NCBI GenBank assembly: GCA_015478945.1 | Contig: JABUQX010099470.1 | Location: forward strand, 1 to 40,167 | Reading direction: 5' to 3' | Source: Trachelipus rathkii | Taxonomy: Eukaryota > Arthropoda > Malacostraca > Isopoda > Trachelipodidae | DNA: 40,167 nucleotides | Part shown: in pieces, positions 1 to 10,885 of the stretch | Layout: each line of letters starts with the position of its first letter | How positions within the stretch are numbered: the stretch's first letter is position 1 | The notes under the pieces: generated by a model | What the model saw: the letters and a program-made list of their open reading frames with translations, nothing else | Databases searched by the model: none | What the model was told of the DNA's origin: nothing | Position numbers and translations under genes: made by a program

Positions 1-1190
1 GGGAGGATGGGATGTCGAGAATGGGCTACTTCCAAAATATCTTGCTCTATTTAGTGAATTTGTTCTTGAGCTAATAGATTGGGTTTTTGAGGGCAATGAA
101 ACTGATAGTTTGTCTTTATAAACTTCATTTCAAAATTAAGGAGTTCCTTTAGATTAAGCAAAATTTAAGGTGATATCCTTAAAATCTTCATTTGTTAAAA
201 AGAGTAGATTTAAGGGATTGGCGTATCTCTGATTCAGATCTTTCTATTATGTAATAATGTATATTAGGCTCGAATCTTTTTAGACTAAAAGTTTTTAGAT
301 TTCGAAATAATTCATCATTGATTGGAAATGTCATTAAAATATAATATCTTGTAAACGAGCATTTGACTCACATATAGATGCTGATTAGGGTATTTATGAT
401 ATCAGGAACTTAATTATATGAACGGAGAGTATAACCTCAAATTATTCTTGAGGAGGCACTGGGATAGTAGTACTGTAGCCACATAGTTTATATAATTACC
501 TTATGTGTAGTAAATTGGAAATACTGCGCAAAGTTCTCTCTCTTACATGATTTTTAGCAGACCATTTATGCTTTTTATCATATACAGTTATCAAAAATAC
601 TCCTTGTCGTTTTTAATCATGAATAGATAGTGTAAATTGTCATCAAGTCCCTTCCCTAATACTTATTCAATAATTTAAAAATAATATTATTAAGATAAGT
701 CTAATTTTAAATTTAAATTATAAAAAAAGCAAAGGACGAATGAGTCCTTAAATCTAATAATAGGCTTGATTCCAATTCAAATTTGCAAAATTTTCAAATA
801 TTCATACTTAATGAGGTTAGTGGAAATAAAGCTTCTCATGGTATTGATTCTTGCCACTTCTAGAAGGATCGAATGAGGTTTATTCAATTAATCGATGTAA
901 GTGTTTCGTTCATCGCCTAAGTCATGGTTGATTGACCCAACTGCATGTTTTATCAGAACTAATTGAGGTAAGAATTGTAAAAGATGTTAATGAAATGGTC
1001 TATTGCAGTATTTGTCAAGTACCTAAACAACTGCAGTGCAGTGTCACTGGTCTGAGGAGAACTTTCTTTCAGTTGCCAATTTTGCAATAAAAGAATCATA
1101 TTACTGTTCTTTGTAAGCAAAGGAAAAGTTCCACTCTCACAAATGTTGTCTTAGCTTTTAGCCCAAGGCACCAACTATAATTATATTTGT
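1..1190 (+). other. Possible Gag remnant of the BEL/Pao element; otherwise unrecognised
   Basis: No open frame of useful length is present. A short stretch around 184-226 reads LKSSFVKKSRFKGLAY with frame breaks, which resembles the part of BEL/Pao Gag where a K-x-x-Y-L-K-S-S-like segment precedes a small-residue region. It lies upstream of the protease trace, which is the right place for Gag. The match is weak and could be chance in AT-rich sequence. The rest of this stretch shows no repeat, RNA gene or coding signal that I can support. Confidence 0.28.
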
Positions 1191-1199
1191 TACCAGATC

Positions 1200-1330
1200 A
1201 TTACTTATATGTAGGATTGGTAGATTGGTAAAGTTTCGGCTTCAGTTCGAGGCCTAGTCGACTGTGGCTTCACAGAGGTCCTACCTTTCTAAAAGAGTGT
1301 TGGATAAACTCAATATATTCTGTAGAGAAT
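1200..1330 (+). pseudogene. BEL/Pao aspartic protease fragment
   Basis: One frame from about 1227 reads GKVSASVRGLVDCGFTEVLP. In BEL/Pao elements the retropepsin begins with a strand ending in A-L-L-D-S-G-S, where Asp is the catalytic residue. Here the equivalent is L-V-D-C-G-F, so the Asp is kept while the following Ser is Cys and the next Ser is Phe. The frame stops at about 1290. Only the N-terminal strand and active-site loop can be seen; the second half of the protease is not recognisable. Its place about 800 bases before the first reverse transcriptase trace agrees with BEL/Pao order. Confidence 0.5.
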
Positions 1331-1989
1331 CATCATAGCACTTCAATTACGATATAATAAATTCGCTATTTTGGTATTTTACCACTCGTCAGTTTTTGAT
1401 AAGAGACTGTTCTTTGATGTATTTATATGGATAGTCTTGTTCACCCTTCTCTTTTGGGTTGATGAGGATCTTCATTAATGTTATGGAAGATTTAAGTTCG
1501 TAGATCAGCTCTATTATTTAAAAAATAAAATATTATAAATTGAAACATTCTGGCTATAAAGAGTCTAATAACTCTTTTTTGATTTGGATGCCTTAATTGG
1601 TCATTGATTTAATAGATTATTTCCCTCAACTAGAATTGATTATAAATGTATGAAGGGATCTGCTTTTAAGTTATAGAGATGGTTCTTTATTCCATTTGGG
1701 ATAATAATACTAATTTTATATACAATGGTAATTCAAATAAGAGTTTCAAAATCCACCATCAGTTGTTCAAAATCATGTTCAAAATCAAAATCACATTGAA
1801 CTTCAAAAATCCAAAAATCGAATTGGCGGTTAACGTATACCTTGGGTTATATGCAGTCTTTAAACCCTGTCAATTCTTATTTTAAATCCGCTTAGGCATT
1901 ATCTTAAGTAATTCTAGAGGTAGGCAAGGAGTTAAAACATGTTCAAGTTAGAGTCTTAGGTATGAAGGTATGAGATAATAATGTGTGAA

Positions 1990-3010
1990 GATGATTTGAA
2001 ACAGATTGAGAAAAAAATGAACTGTGGTATAGAGTTCAAAGATGGAAAATATCATATACATCTTCCATGGATTGAGATAAACTCCTTGTTGCATTCAATC
2101 TATAACAGTTGCTCTTGCAGGTGCTATAGATGTTCATTTGATATTTAAAAATAAGGATTAGTAAAGCTATGATGAATGTTCAGCAACATTTAGTCTGAAT
2201 GGGTATTATTGAAGTGTAGTATCTCGTCCTCTGAGTATTAAATTTGATTTTGGGTTTCCTCCAGACCTGTTATCAAATATCTGATGAACAAGTATCTAAT
2301 CAAAGTCCTGTTTAATGTTCTCGTTAAAACTTATTCTTTTACCGATCTTCTAATTGAGGCAGCTTCTATACTGGGAATGATCTTATGTTCTCCTTATTAG
2401 GTACATTTAATTCCGGTTTCAGATAATTCAGTTTGTTTATGTAGGGGACATTAAAGCATAGCCTTCCTTCAGATTAAGTTAAAATTTATCGAAGACCTGC
2501 AAATCGCTTTTGGCTTTTTTTGGAAAATAGTAATGGTCTATTAAAGGCTTATCGTAACTCCAATCCTATTGTTTTTGGTTTTCACTCTCTCACCTTTCAT
2601 CTCATATTTTTATCATCAAGCTCATCATGCCTCTAGTCAATGAGGATATGCATGTACTCACGGATTCTATTGCAATAGATTTTTTTGGTTGCACTATATT
2701 TAAATTTTATTAGTGGTGGCAATGATTATCAACATTTAAGAGAACTATATCTGTGCAAGCAATAAGGGAATGGAAGATGGTGGTGTTTTCCCTCTTAGTT
2801 AGTTGTGGACTCGGTAATAAGGTGGATCAGTTTTTGTGAGCTGGTTTGTGGAAGGAGAGGGTTAGAATAGGTTTCAAGCATCAGTGAAATCGGAGGATAA
2901 GGGTGTCTTGGGATTGTCTTTTTAATCCTCTTACGGATAAGTTAAAACTAGCAAAATTTGTTCAATTTAATGCTGATCAATACAAAGATTGTTGTTATCA
3001 GCTGTGTCAA
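1990..3010 (+). pseudogene. BEL/Pao reverse transcriptase fragments
   Basis: Three separate traces are visible. At 2035-2070 the frame reads FKDGKYHIHLPW, matching the segment before the BEL/Pao RT fingers, usually F-x-D-G-R-Y-x-V-x-L-P-W. At 2447-2523 it reads DIKA, then after a one-base shift FLQIKLKFIEDLQIAFGFFW; this is RT motif A, normally D-I-x-x-A-F-L-Q-I followed by D-R-D-A-L-R-F-L-W, and the motif A catalytic Asp is present. At 2901-2971 a G-V-L-G-L-S-F segment matches the V-L-G-L-x-W box downstream of the palm. The Y-V-D-D box expected between these is not readable. The enzyme would copy RNA into DNA; this copy cannot work. Confidence 0.62.
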
Positions 3011-3179
3011 AGGTTTTTTGATTTTTAATTATTTTTCTGTAACTTTAAAGAGGTCGGCTGATAATTAGTGGAATTATGCAATTAGGTCTCAATTGGGATG
3101 AAAAGGTCCTGCCGATGTTTTAGTTTTCTGGTCACTCGTTCAATTTTAAAATTAATTCATAATATTATATTGAAAGTGT

Positions 3180-3690
3180 GTTTCTCATTCTACTCCCCCG
3201 GTAAATTTTTTTTCTGTTATCGCTCCCCTCTACCTTCCGCTCCCCCTCCTATATTTATTGTATTGACTTTCCCCTCTCCCCCCCCCCCCTTTTCTTCCTT
3301 TGCCTCTTTCCTTCGCCCCTCTTGGTGTGTTTTTTTCTTGTGTGTGTTGGTGTGGTGGGTGTGGGTGGGGGGGTTGGTGGTGGTGTGGGTGTGTGTGTGT
3401 GTGGTGTGTGTGGTTGTGTTATGGGGGGGGTGGGGGTGGGGTTTGTTGGTGGTTGGAGTTGGGTGGTGTTGTTGGTTGTTTGTGTTGGTGTCTTTTTTTT
3501 GGTTTTTTTTTTTTTTTTATTTTTTTTGTTTTTTGTTTTGTTTTGGGGGTTTTTTTTTTGTGGTTTTTTTTTTGTGGGTGGTGGGGGGGGGGATTTTTTT
3601 GGGTTTGGGTGGGGGATTCTTTTCTAAGGGTATGGGTGGGTTTTTTTTTTTTTTGGTTGGGTGGTGGGGTCAGCTGGGGTCAAAAGTCCC
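3180..3690. repeat. Strand-asymmetric low-complexity block: C/T-rich then G/T-rich
   Basis: From 3180 to about 3330 the + strand is C/T-rich, then from 3330 to about 3680 almost only G and T, with long runs of T and of G. Two ORFs above 200 codons cross it, but their products are runs of Phe, Gly, Val, Trp and Cys and are not credible proteins. Several G-runs spaced by one to four T could form G-quadruplexes. The block separates the RT and integrase parts of the BEL/Pao element, so it is either an insertion, an expanded repeat or poorly resolved sequence. Confidence 0.8.
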
Positions 3691-4735
3691 CACAAAATTT
3701 TCGGGAACTAAGCGTTTGTTCGTATTTGCGACGTGTGTCTTCAAGGCGTGCTGTTAGGTTTTGCAGTAATATAGTGGATATGGTCAAAGGTTCTAGTGTT
3801 AATATTTGTTTTTTCGGGCCAAGGTGGCCCCCCTCAAATCTTGGGCTTTTAGGTCTTTTTAGTATTGTTGTTATTGTTGTTTTCTTATTTTTTCTAATGT
3901 GTATTGCAAATCATATTTATTATTCATTAGATTATTTCTAATGGTATCAGTTCATAATAACATATAAGGTCTTTGTAGATCTCATATTGTCTTTATTGGC
4001 TCTGTCTGTGAAAGGCAAAATATATAAACATTTTGTAAATCAATAGTTTCATAGAATTTATCAAATTCATAATTTAAATTCAAGTTGATTGCGTAGTACA
4101 AAGTCCATTTCTTTATGCTTACATAATACTTGTTCTGAAGATGGTTTTCTAATGATTACTTGATGTTTTGACACATGGATGTCTTCAAGAATTACATATG
4201 TTGCTAAAATGGGTCCTTTCTTGGATTCTTTTTAGATCATCTCTAATGGCTGAGTTAGTAAACTTAAGTGGTTTGTCCCTCTCTCCCCTCCTCTGGCAAT
4301 TAGCCCTCGAATAAGGAATAAGAATTTACAATGTAACACATTGTGGTTGTTTCTAGCTTTGTTATCCAAATTTAAAGATTACTGATAGTGGCATAGGCTT
4401 ATATAGTAACTTCAAAAATTTCAATTCATTAGCAGTGAGTAAAGGGCTGGATTAGAAAGATTGTTGACTTCATTGATAAGCCCAATCTCATTGGTTGAAG
4501 ATAATGCAAGAGCATTGTTTTCTAAGTAGGACTCATTTCTCAAATCCTTAAAAGGCTGAATCTTTCATCTGATAGTCAGTCAACTGAACTGATATTTGAT
4601 GATATTATACGGCCTTAATCCGAATCCAAAGTGGAAATTGCTATAGACATTTTTATATTAATTGATGATGTGATAATTTCCAATTCTTCTTGGCAAGGAT
4701 TATCAATGTCAAAATAAATTAATAATAAGATTGCT
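3691..4735. other. Unrecognised stretch between RT and integrase of the BEL/Pao element
   Basis: By position this should hold the RNase H and the start of the integrase of the BEL/Pao pol. I could not identify the RNase H motifs in any + frame, and no other feature is clear. Short frames exist but are interrupted every few tens of codons. Confidence 0.4.
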
Positions 4736-4739
4736 TTAT

Positions 4740-5935
4740 GGAAGTTGTCAACACTTGGGTGTTCAAACCACTTTCAATTTCATCAGAAGCTCATGGCTTC
4801 TGGATTACCAAGGCCAGCAGGCTGTTATAAAAATGTTTGTCAACTGTATAGTATGTCTAAAATAATTTAACAGTATATTACCCTTTTAAATATCCAAAAT
4901 GACTAATCTTCCTCATCATATAGTTAATTTTGTGCGTCCTTTTGAGCATACTGGCGTGGAGCTTTTACGGGCATTCTCGTTGAAAGGATTAATTTGGAGT
5001 AAGGGGAATTCAAATAAAGAGTGTATCTATTAATTTTCCACCTGCTTCTTATATATTTAGAAGCTATTCATGTTTGATTCCTTCGCAGATATGTCCACTT
5101 GAATTCCTTTTTAAGCTTTATTCTCAACTCCTTCTTAATTCTAATTGGCATACCGTCCAATTTGTACTCAGATAATTCCAGTGAATTTTCAAAACAAGGT
5201 GGAAATATATCTGTTAGATGTCTTTGGCTCTTCATATGTTTCTGCTGATCATATGGCGATCAATAACTATCAAACATTTACAAGATTTGCAGTCCTATTT
5301 CCAGTGGGTGGGATCAGTTTGGGAGAGAATGAAACGAACAGTTAAGGGATGTCCTTCTATTAAAAACTATTAGGTAATAGACCTTATCCTACTTCATACT
5401 TGTTAAAAGTTACAAATATCAACCAATGTATAATTCAAGACTTTAACCCCATATAGGTTCATCAGATAATGATTTTGGAAGTTATTTGCTTCCAAATTCT
5501 TTTTGAAGCCTTATGGCAATGCATCGGTGATTTTCGATGAAGTTTCCAACATCCAATTATGTGAAAAAACTTCCTCTCTCACAACAAGACTTTAGCCATT
5601 TACTCTAAGGCTGCTCAGGAAGAGGTTTGGAGATCTTTCAGGGAATGATGGTATGAGTATATCTATTGAATTGCGCTTAGTACAGTAGGTATTGAGGTCT
5701 CTATCAGGTCATTATATGGAGTGGACCAACAGCATAAGGTGGTAGATTATGTTGCTTGTATTCACACATGGACTATTCAACCTAGACTCTTCTGGCTTGG
5801 TAGTAGTGTTCTGGAGAGTTCATTGGTTGGTGATTGACTGATAAGATCATGGAGGTGTTCTATTAAAATAGGGAGATGGGACAGACCTGTACTGTTATCT
5901 AGTTGTCATCTATACCATTGGACGGTTATTATGAC
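4740..5935 (+). pseudogene. BEL/Pao integrase, zinc-binding domain to C-terminus
   Basis: Around 4745-4870 a trace of the H2C2 zinc-binding domain is seen, with G-R/Q-Q-A-V spacing and a C-I-V-C pair. From about 4928 the frame reads RPFEHTGVE, the start of the DDE core, where BEL/Pao elements normally have H-x-G-V-D; the catalytic Asp is Glu here. The second acidic site is kept as YSDNSSEF near 5166, and the third lies in the W-E-R box (F-Q-W-V-G-S-V-W-E-R-M) near 5300. Near 5781-5935 the conserved C-terminal P-R-L-F-W and R-P-V segments appear. Several frame changes and stops occur, so the protein is dead. The product would insert the cDNA into the host chromosome. Confidence 0.68.
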
Positions 5936-6034
5936 GCGCATCTGTCTTCCAGTGAGAAACTGATGCTGTGAAAGCAGTAGCAGGTGATCGTTCCAATTCA
6001 AGATGGGTCAAAATAATGTAAAATAGCTGTCAAG

Positions 6035-6320
6035 TGTGAATCTAACTATTGAAATCAGTATATTCAACTGTAATATACATATTGCTGATTCAAACGATTT
6101 ATTTGTGACCTCTCCATTGTTACTATATTTCCCTTATATCAACTTAATTTCAACATTGAATCAATTTCTGCTCAGCTCATTCAGGTCAAAGAAAGACCGT
6201 CTTAGACAGCGCCGTTTGTCCTGTATGGAGTAATCATGGCAGGAATCTAACTATTTGTAAAATATTTGAATATACATTTGCAGATTCAAACGATTTATTT
6301 GTCACCTCTTCATTGGGAGG
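6035..6320. repeat. Direct duplication of about 75 bp, 200 bp apart
   Basis: A segment beginning GAATCTAACTATT and running to a run reading CGATTTATTTGT plus about 10 bases occurs at about 6040-6118 and again at about 6243-6316, with small differences. It lies just beyond the Pol C-terminus of the BEL/Pao element, so it may be a duplicated part of the 3' LTR. A short + frame across it has no recognisable product. Confidence 0.65.
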
Positions 6321-6324
6321 CTAT

Positions 6325-6880
6325 GAAAACTATTATATACTTATCTATATATCTTTCTTTTTTTGCTCATTTTAGAATTTGTTTTAGGATATAGAAACTA
6401 TTGGCTATATTCAGTATATTAGTTTTAGTAGTTATTTCAGTTATATTCCTAGTGGATATAAATTGACCAGCATTTTATGTTGAATAGAACTGCGGAATCA
6501 CTTCAAATTCTTAAACCGTCCTATTTATTAACGTGGGACATTAAATTTTCATGCCTGCATCTGTAGGTTTAAATATATTAAGAGTTAATGGATCATTAAA
6601 AAGGGATATATTGTATTAGCAATTACATTATTTTCTCTTTACCTCCTACTCACCTTACAAATTTAACCTAATGTTTTTAGTTATAATTTAATAAGCCAAA
6701 AAGGCCGAGTTATCTTAAAAACTAATAGAGCTACCTCAAGGACCAAAATTGTGTAAAAAACAAACAAACCCAAGGTAAGGATTGTATTTAACATTTATTT
6801 TTATATTATTAATTTTTTTTAGTTCTTTTATTAAAATTACATGAGATAAACTATGAATAACTTTAATTTGCAGAAAACTG
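6325..6880. other. AT-rich stretch, nothing recognised
   Basis: No ORF, repeat pair or RNA gene could be supported here. It lies between the presumed 3' end of the BEL/Pao element and the first Penelope terminal segment. Confidence 0.5.
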
Positions 6881-6882
6881 TA

Positions 6883-7470
6883 ACTTTAGTTGAGAAACAA
6901 ACCAACCTGTACCTAGATCACGGCATCTGGAAAATTACTAAAGAAATAAAATGGACTTAAAAAAATGCCACATCGTCATGAAAGATTCTTCATTCACTTC
7001 TAACGCAGTAGCCAAATATCCAAAAAGTAGCTACCGTCATCATGGAAAAAAATTTCCACCCTCTAAGTCCCGAGAAGTGTTTCGCTTACGAAACGAAGAG
7101 CTTGGCTGACTACTAATTTTTATTAATGTTTATTTGTTATTCATAAAGTGCTATTATTTTTGATATATAGTTTATTTAATGTGATAATTAAAATCTTACA
7201 ATTGAAGGTTTCTTTATCAAACCTAAGAGGGCGAAGAAAAGTTTCAGTAGAATACAAGTCTAACGCGAAGAAAGTAAATATGTTATTCATTGCTTATGAA
7301 ACCCTGCATTCCAACAAGAGGTTATTTTTTCTGAGACTTAAATTGACATCCTGAAAAAAACTGTTCTAATAAATCATCTTGATTCATTAACACTGCGAAT
7401 CTTACCAAAATGCAATATAGTTTCTACAAAATTGTTTAAAAGATTGCATCATACGAAAAAGCTTAACTCC
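6883..7470 (+). repeat. Penelope pseudo-LTR, copy 1
   Basis: This segment aligns along its length with 10030-10625 and, in its first 370 bases or so, with 13079-13510. Shared landmarks are a GGAAAAATTAC-like start, a CCACATCGTCATG-like box, a short hairpin with CTTA loop, a TTTTTGATATA box and a GGGCGAAGAAA box. A short + frame (7148-7354) lies inside it but is not kept in the other copies, so I do not call it a gene. Confidence 0.78.
7063..7116 (+). ncRNA. Hammerhead-ribozyme-like motif, pseudo-LTR copy 1
   Basis: A hairpin GTTTCG-CTTA-CGAAAC is preceded by a CCGA box and followed by GAAG, with TAAGTC on the left able to pair in part with GACTA on the right. In a hammerhead the order is stem I, CUGANGA, stem II, GAAA, stem III, NUH, stem I. 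The order fits, but both core boxes have changes in this copy and the cleavage triplet is not clear. Confidence 0.33.
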
Positions 7471-7471
7471 A

Positions 7472-7617
7472 TATATATATATTATAATATATATATATAT
7501 ATATAGTATATTATAGTAGATATATATATATATAGTATATATTATATACTATATATATGTATATATATATATTAAATATAATTATAGAATTAAGTAAATT
7601 AATTATTTAAAGTATAT

Positions 7618-7659
<42 letters not shown>

Positions 7660-7660
7660 A

Positions 7661-7725
<65 letters not shown>

Positions 7726-7805
7726 CTATAACTATCATATATATATATATATATATATATATAGTATATATATAGTATATATATTTAGTTATAGGTAAGT
7801 ATATA
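7472..7805. repeat. (AT)n microsatellite inside Penelope copy 1
   Basis: About 330 bases of TA repeats with occasional G, C or phase breaks. A similar tract sits at the homologous place in copy 2 (10625-10885), so a TA run at this site was probably present before the two units diverged. Confidence 0.92.
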
Positions 7806-7842
7806 TAAGCTATTAGTTAGTATAAGTCAAACAGAAGTGACC

Positions 7843-10010
7843 CATTTGCCATTATTTATAATCATCTGCTAAGAAACAAAATAGAAGGACTTAAACAAGA
7901 ACTGAAGAAAAAATTTAGCAAGAATTACCAAAATTTCAAGCATCTTCAACAATACTATAACAACAATTTCGAAGACCTTAACTTATTTACCAAAATTTTG
8001 GACTATGCCTACCATATTAGAGTTTGAAAAGTAAACTTAAGAAACACCTATCTAAAAACAAAATTAGACGATCTTTTCAAAAATAGCCCTTGGAACTTGC
8101 AATCAAATTCATCTACTATTGTAAACAAATCAAACTATAATTTAAACCCCACAGAAAAATCATTACTAAGCTTTGGCTTAAGTTTTGCTTTACCCAACGA
8201 TGATCCCTGGATACAACTTATAAAAAACTTCAACATCTGGAAGAATCGCAACAAAAACCCAGAAATAAATAGTGATATTCTCTTCGGCATCTTACTACAA
8301 TTACAAAAAGAGTTCCTGAAAAACACAGGTTTCCCTAAAAGATTTTTAAATTCACTGACTAACTTAAAAAAGAACAAGGATATAACCATTAGTCGTTCTG
8401 ACAAAGCTATATAACATAGTTTGTTTTAAAACATATTGGATTATCTAAACAGATCACTATGTATCTCGCTAAGGTAGGACGTGGAAAATACATATGAACA
8501 TCCATGAATAAAAAGCCCTCTAAATACTCCACAACTTTTCAATAATCGTTATTTTAAGATAATTTTTAGCCTCTTGCAGGAGGCTAATGGATAATTATAA
8601 ATTCAGAAGATAGACCTTTGAACATTCTATAAATTTTAGCAGCATCAGTCCTAGATACACAAGAAAACATGCAGTAGGTCCACATTCACAATCTAGGAAA
8701 AGAGACATACACAAAATTTATCAAAAATTGTCTAGCTTTCCAACTACAACCTCTAATAGGTAATAATATCATCCTCACACATAAATCGTTCGGAGGTTTG
8801 CAGACCACTTGTACATATTAAAAAAAATTCTGCTATTAATATAGTCTTTTTTTTGGATTGTTTTTGTCACTATTTCACACAATTTGTGCCGGTATACTTG
8901 TTCACTTTGGGGTCGTTATTAGAAAACCATCTTCCAAATAATATCATATCTACAACCTACTTTAATACTATAAAAACAATTATTAATCTCACATTGGGAT
9001 CATTCATTATTTTAACTTTCAAGGAAGTTATTACAAGACAAAGTTTCTGGTTTATGGCATGGAATCATCTCTGTTACTCTGTATTTTAGTAATATATTCA
9101 TGGTATTTAATAGAAACTTATTCATTAATTTTCAGGTTGTTTTTTGGTCCTCAATCAGATACCGCTATGTAGATGATGTTTTTGCCTTAATACCTCAGGA
9201 TATTGTACAAATATGCCATATTAAACTTTATTAACAATATTCACTAAAGTTAAGAAAGATACATTAGAAAAGACAGTGCTGATAAAATAAACTTTCTTGA
9301 TTTGCAAATAACTTGGTCCATAGATTCAATTCCCAACTTTCAGCATTTACCGAAAACCCTCTTCAAATCCTTCATATATTCATTGGTTTCTCTGCGTCAG
9401 ACGCGATTTTGTCCATCAAAAATAGCTGTCATTGAAGCAACCTAGTCCTGCGTGCCTTTAAACTATGCGATGCAAAATATTTACTGCTGAAAATTAACTT
9501 TCTCAAGAAAACATTTTTCTTAAATTAAAATATCCGCCCATAGTGTTTTTAATGATGAAGGATTCAATCAGTTTTCTGTTTTCTGTGTTTTGTACCGTTT
9601 TTATGATAAAGAGGTTGTTCGTGTTGATTTTGTGGTTATTAGTTTTTCGGTGTTTTACGAGTGCATTCCAAATTCCATACACACAGTAAAATCAAACAAC
9701 ATAATCTTGAAATACAGTTTAAAACCTTACAACAATAACCCAAACATAGATGCAGGCATTTACAAAATCAAATTTTTGTGGATACTGCATAGCAAATCTA
9801 TATATAGGTGAGACTAAGTAGTTTTACCAATTCTGTGAATTTAAATTCAAAAGATGACCTAATAAAAGACAGACAATCATCTTCACTCGTAAAACATGTC
9901 AAACTAATAACCATAAAATAAACACGAACACGGCCATTATGGTCATAAAAACAATAGCAAACCCAGAAAGATCAAACACTGGTTGAATCTTCATCGGTTA
10001 AGGAAACACG
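7843..10010 (+). pseudogene. Penelope-like reverse transcriptase with GIY-YIG nuclease, copy 1
   Basis: From about 7843 to 8414 one frame is nearly open (a single stop at about 8024) and contains the L-S-F-G-L-S-F-A-L-P box and, at its end, I-T-I-S-R-S-D-K-A, the first conserved RT motif of Penelope elements. The catalytic box RYVDDVFA is intact at 9163-9186. At 9346-9391 the Penelope-specific Y-R-K-P-S-S-N-P-S-Y-I-H-W-F segment follows. The nuclease is marked by GIY at 9755-9763 and YIGET at 9801-9815, one frame change apart, which is the normal spacing for GIY-YIG. Later traces (SSSLVKHVK and FNHR-like) match the domain's C-terminal half. At least six frame changes make it a pseudogene. In life it would reverse-transcribe its own RNA at a nicked target. 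Confidence 0.85.
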
Positions 10011-10029
10011 AATAACATTTAATCACAGA

Positions 10030-10625
10030 AAGGAGGAAATTCTTCAAGTTGACCGAAAACGACAAACCTATAGCCTTAAAAGAATCAACGCGCTCTGGAA
10101 AAATTACAAAAAAGAATAAAATCGACTAAAAAAAAACAAAAGCATCGTCATGAAGATTCATTCACTCTACCCAAGTAGCCAAATTCAAAAGTAGCTAACC
10201 TCATCATAGAAAAAATTTCACCATTCCTAGTCCCGACGAAGTGTTTCGCTTACGAACACGAAAGCTTGGCTGTCTAACTAATTTTTTTCAATTAATTTTT
10301 ATTTTGTTATTCATAAGAGTGCTATTATTTTTGATATAGTTTATTTAATGTAATAATTAAAATTTACAATTAAGTTCTTTATCAAAACCTCAAGGGCGAA
10401 GAAAATTTCAGTAAAATACAATCTACGCGAAGAAAGTAGATATCTTATTCACTACATTATGAACCCTGCATTCCAACAAGAGGTTATTTTATTTCTGAAC
10501 TTAAATTGCATCCTGAAAAAACTGTTCTATAAATATCTTGATTCCTTAACAACTACGAATCTTACAAAATGCAATATAAGTTTTCTACAAAACTGTTTAA
10601 AAGATTGCATCATACCAAAAAACTA
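10030..10625 (+). repeat. Penelope pseudo-LTR, copy 2
   Basis: Aligns with 6883-7470 nearly end to end. Here it follows directly on the C-terminal coding trace of copy 1, which shows that the terminal segment overlaps or abuts the end of the Penelope ORF, as expected for tandemly inserted units. Confidence 0.8.
10226..10281 (+). ncRNA. Hammerhead-ribozyme-like motif, pseudo-LTR copy 2 (best of three)
   Basis: Reads CTAGTC, then CCGACGA, then a stem GTGTTTCG with CTTA loop and CGAACAC, then GAAA, then GCTTGGC, then TGTCTAAC. CCGACGA differs from the hammerhead core CUGANGA at one base, GAAA is exact and stem II pairs with one bulged T. Stem III would be only two or three pairs. The base at the cleavage position does not fit the NUH rule cleanly. 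Metazoan Penelope-like elements are known to carry hammerheads in their pseudo-LTRs, which is the reason for the call. Confidence 0.42.
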
Positions 10626-10885
10626 ACCAATATATAATATATATATATATATAGTATATTAATATATATATATATATAATATTATATATGTAATATATAT
10701 ATATATATATATAGTATATATCATTGTATATATATATATGTATTAGTATATATATATAGTATATATAGTGATATTTATATATTTATTATATATAGTATAT
10801 ATATCTATATATAGTATATATATACTGCTATATATCATAATATATATATATCATATATATATATATATATATATAATAGTATCAA
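10625..10885. repeat. (AT)n microsatellite inside Penelope copy 2
   Basis: TA repeats with many phase breaks, at the same place in the element as 7472-7805 in copy 1. Confidence 0.92.

Larger units (their letters stand above)
1..6030 (+). mobile_element. Decayed BEL/Pao LTR retrotransposon (5' end may lie outside the window)
   Basis: Protein traces typical of BEL/Pao Pol occur in the expected order on one strand: a protease-like segment near 1227, reverse transcriptase traces between about 2035 and 2971, an integrase zinc-binding region near 4745, an integrase core to about 5390 and the conserved Pol C-terminus to about 5935. The spacing is close to that of a 5-kb pol gene if the G/T-rich block at 3180-3690 is an insertion or expansion. 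Every segment has stops and frame changes, so nothing is translatable. I could not find a pair of LTRs. The family call rests on motif likeness read by eye, and a Gypsy or retrovirus origin is less likely because of the integrase and C-terminal motifs. Confidence 0.68.
6883..10080 (+). mobile_element. Penelope-like element, copy 1
   Basis: The unit consists of a noncoding terminal segment (6883-7470), an (AT)n tract, and a long decayed ORF with a Penelope-type reverse transcriptase followed by a GIY-YIG nuclease. It is followed directly by a second unit in the same orientation, and the terminal segment repeats at 10030 and 13079. Penelope-like elements are known to insert as partial tandem copies, which gives them so-called pseudo-LTRs; the layout here fits that. 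The unit length of about 3.15 kb is normal for a GIY-YIG Penelope element. Confidence 0.82.

Noticed and set aside
3098..3941. Three overlapping + strand frames of 101 to 219 codons
   Set aside because: They cross C/T- and G/T-rich low-complexity sequence and code only runs of Phe, Gly, Val, Trp and Cys.
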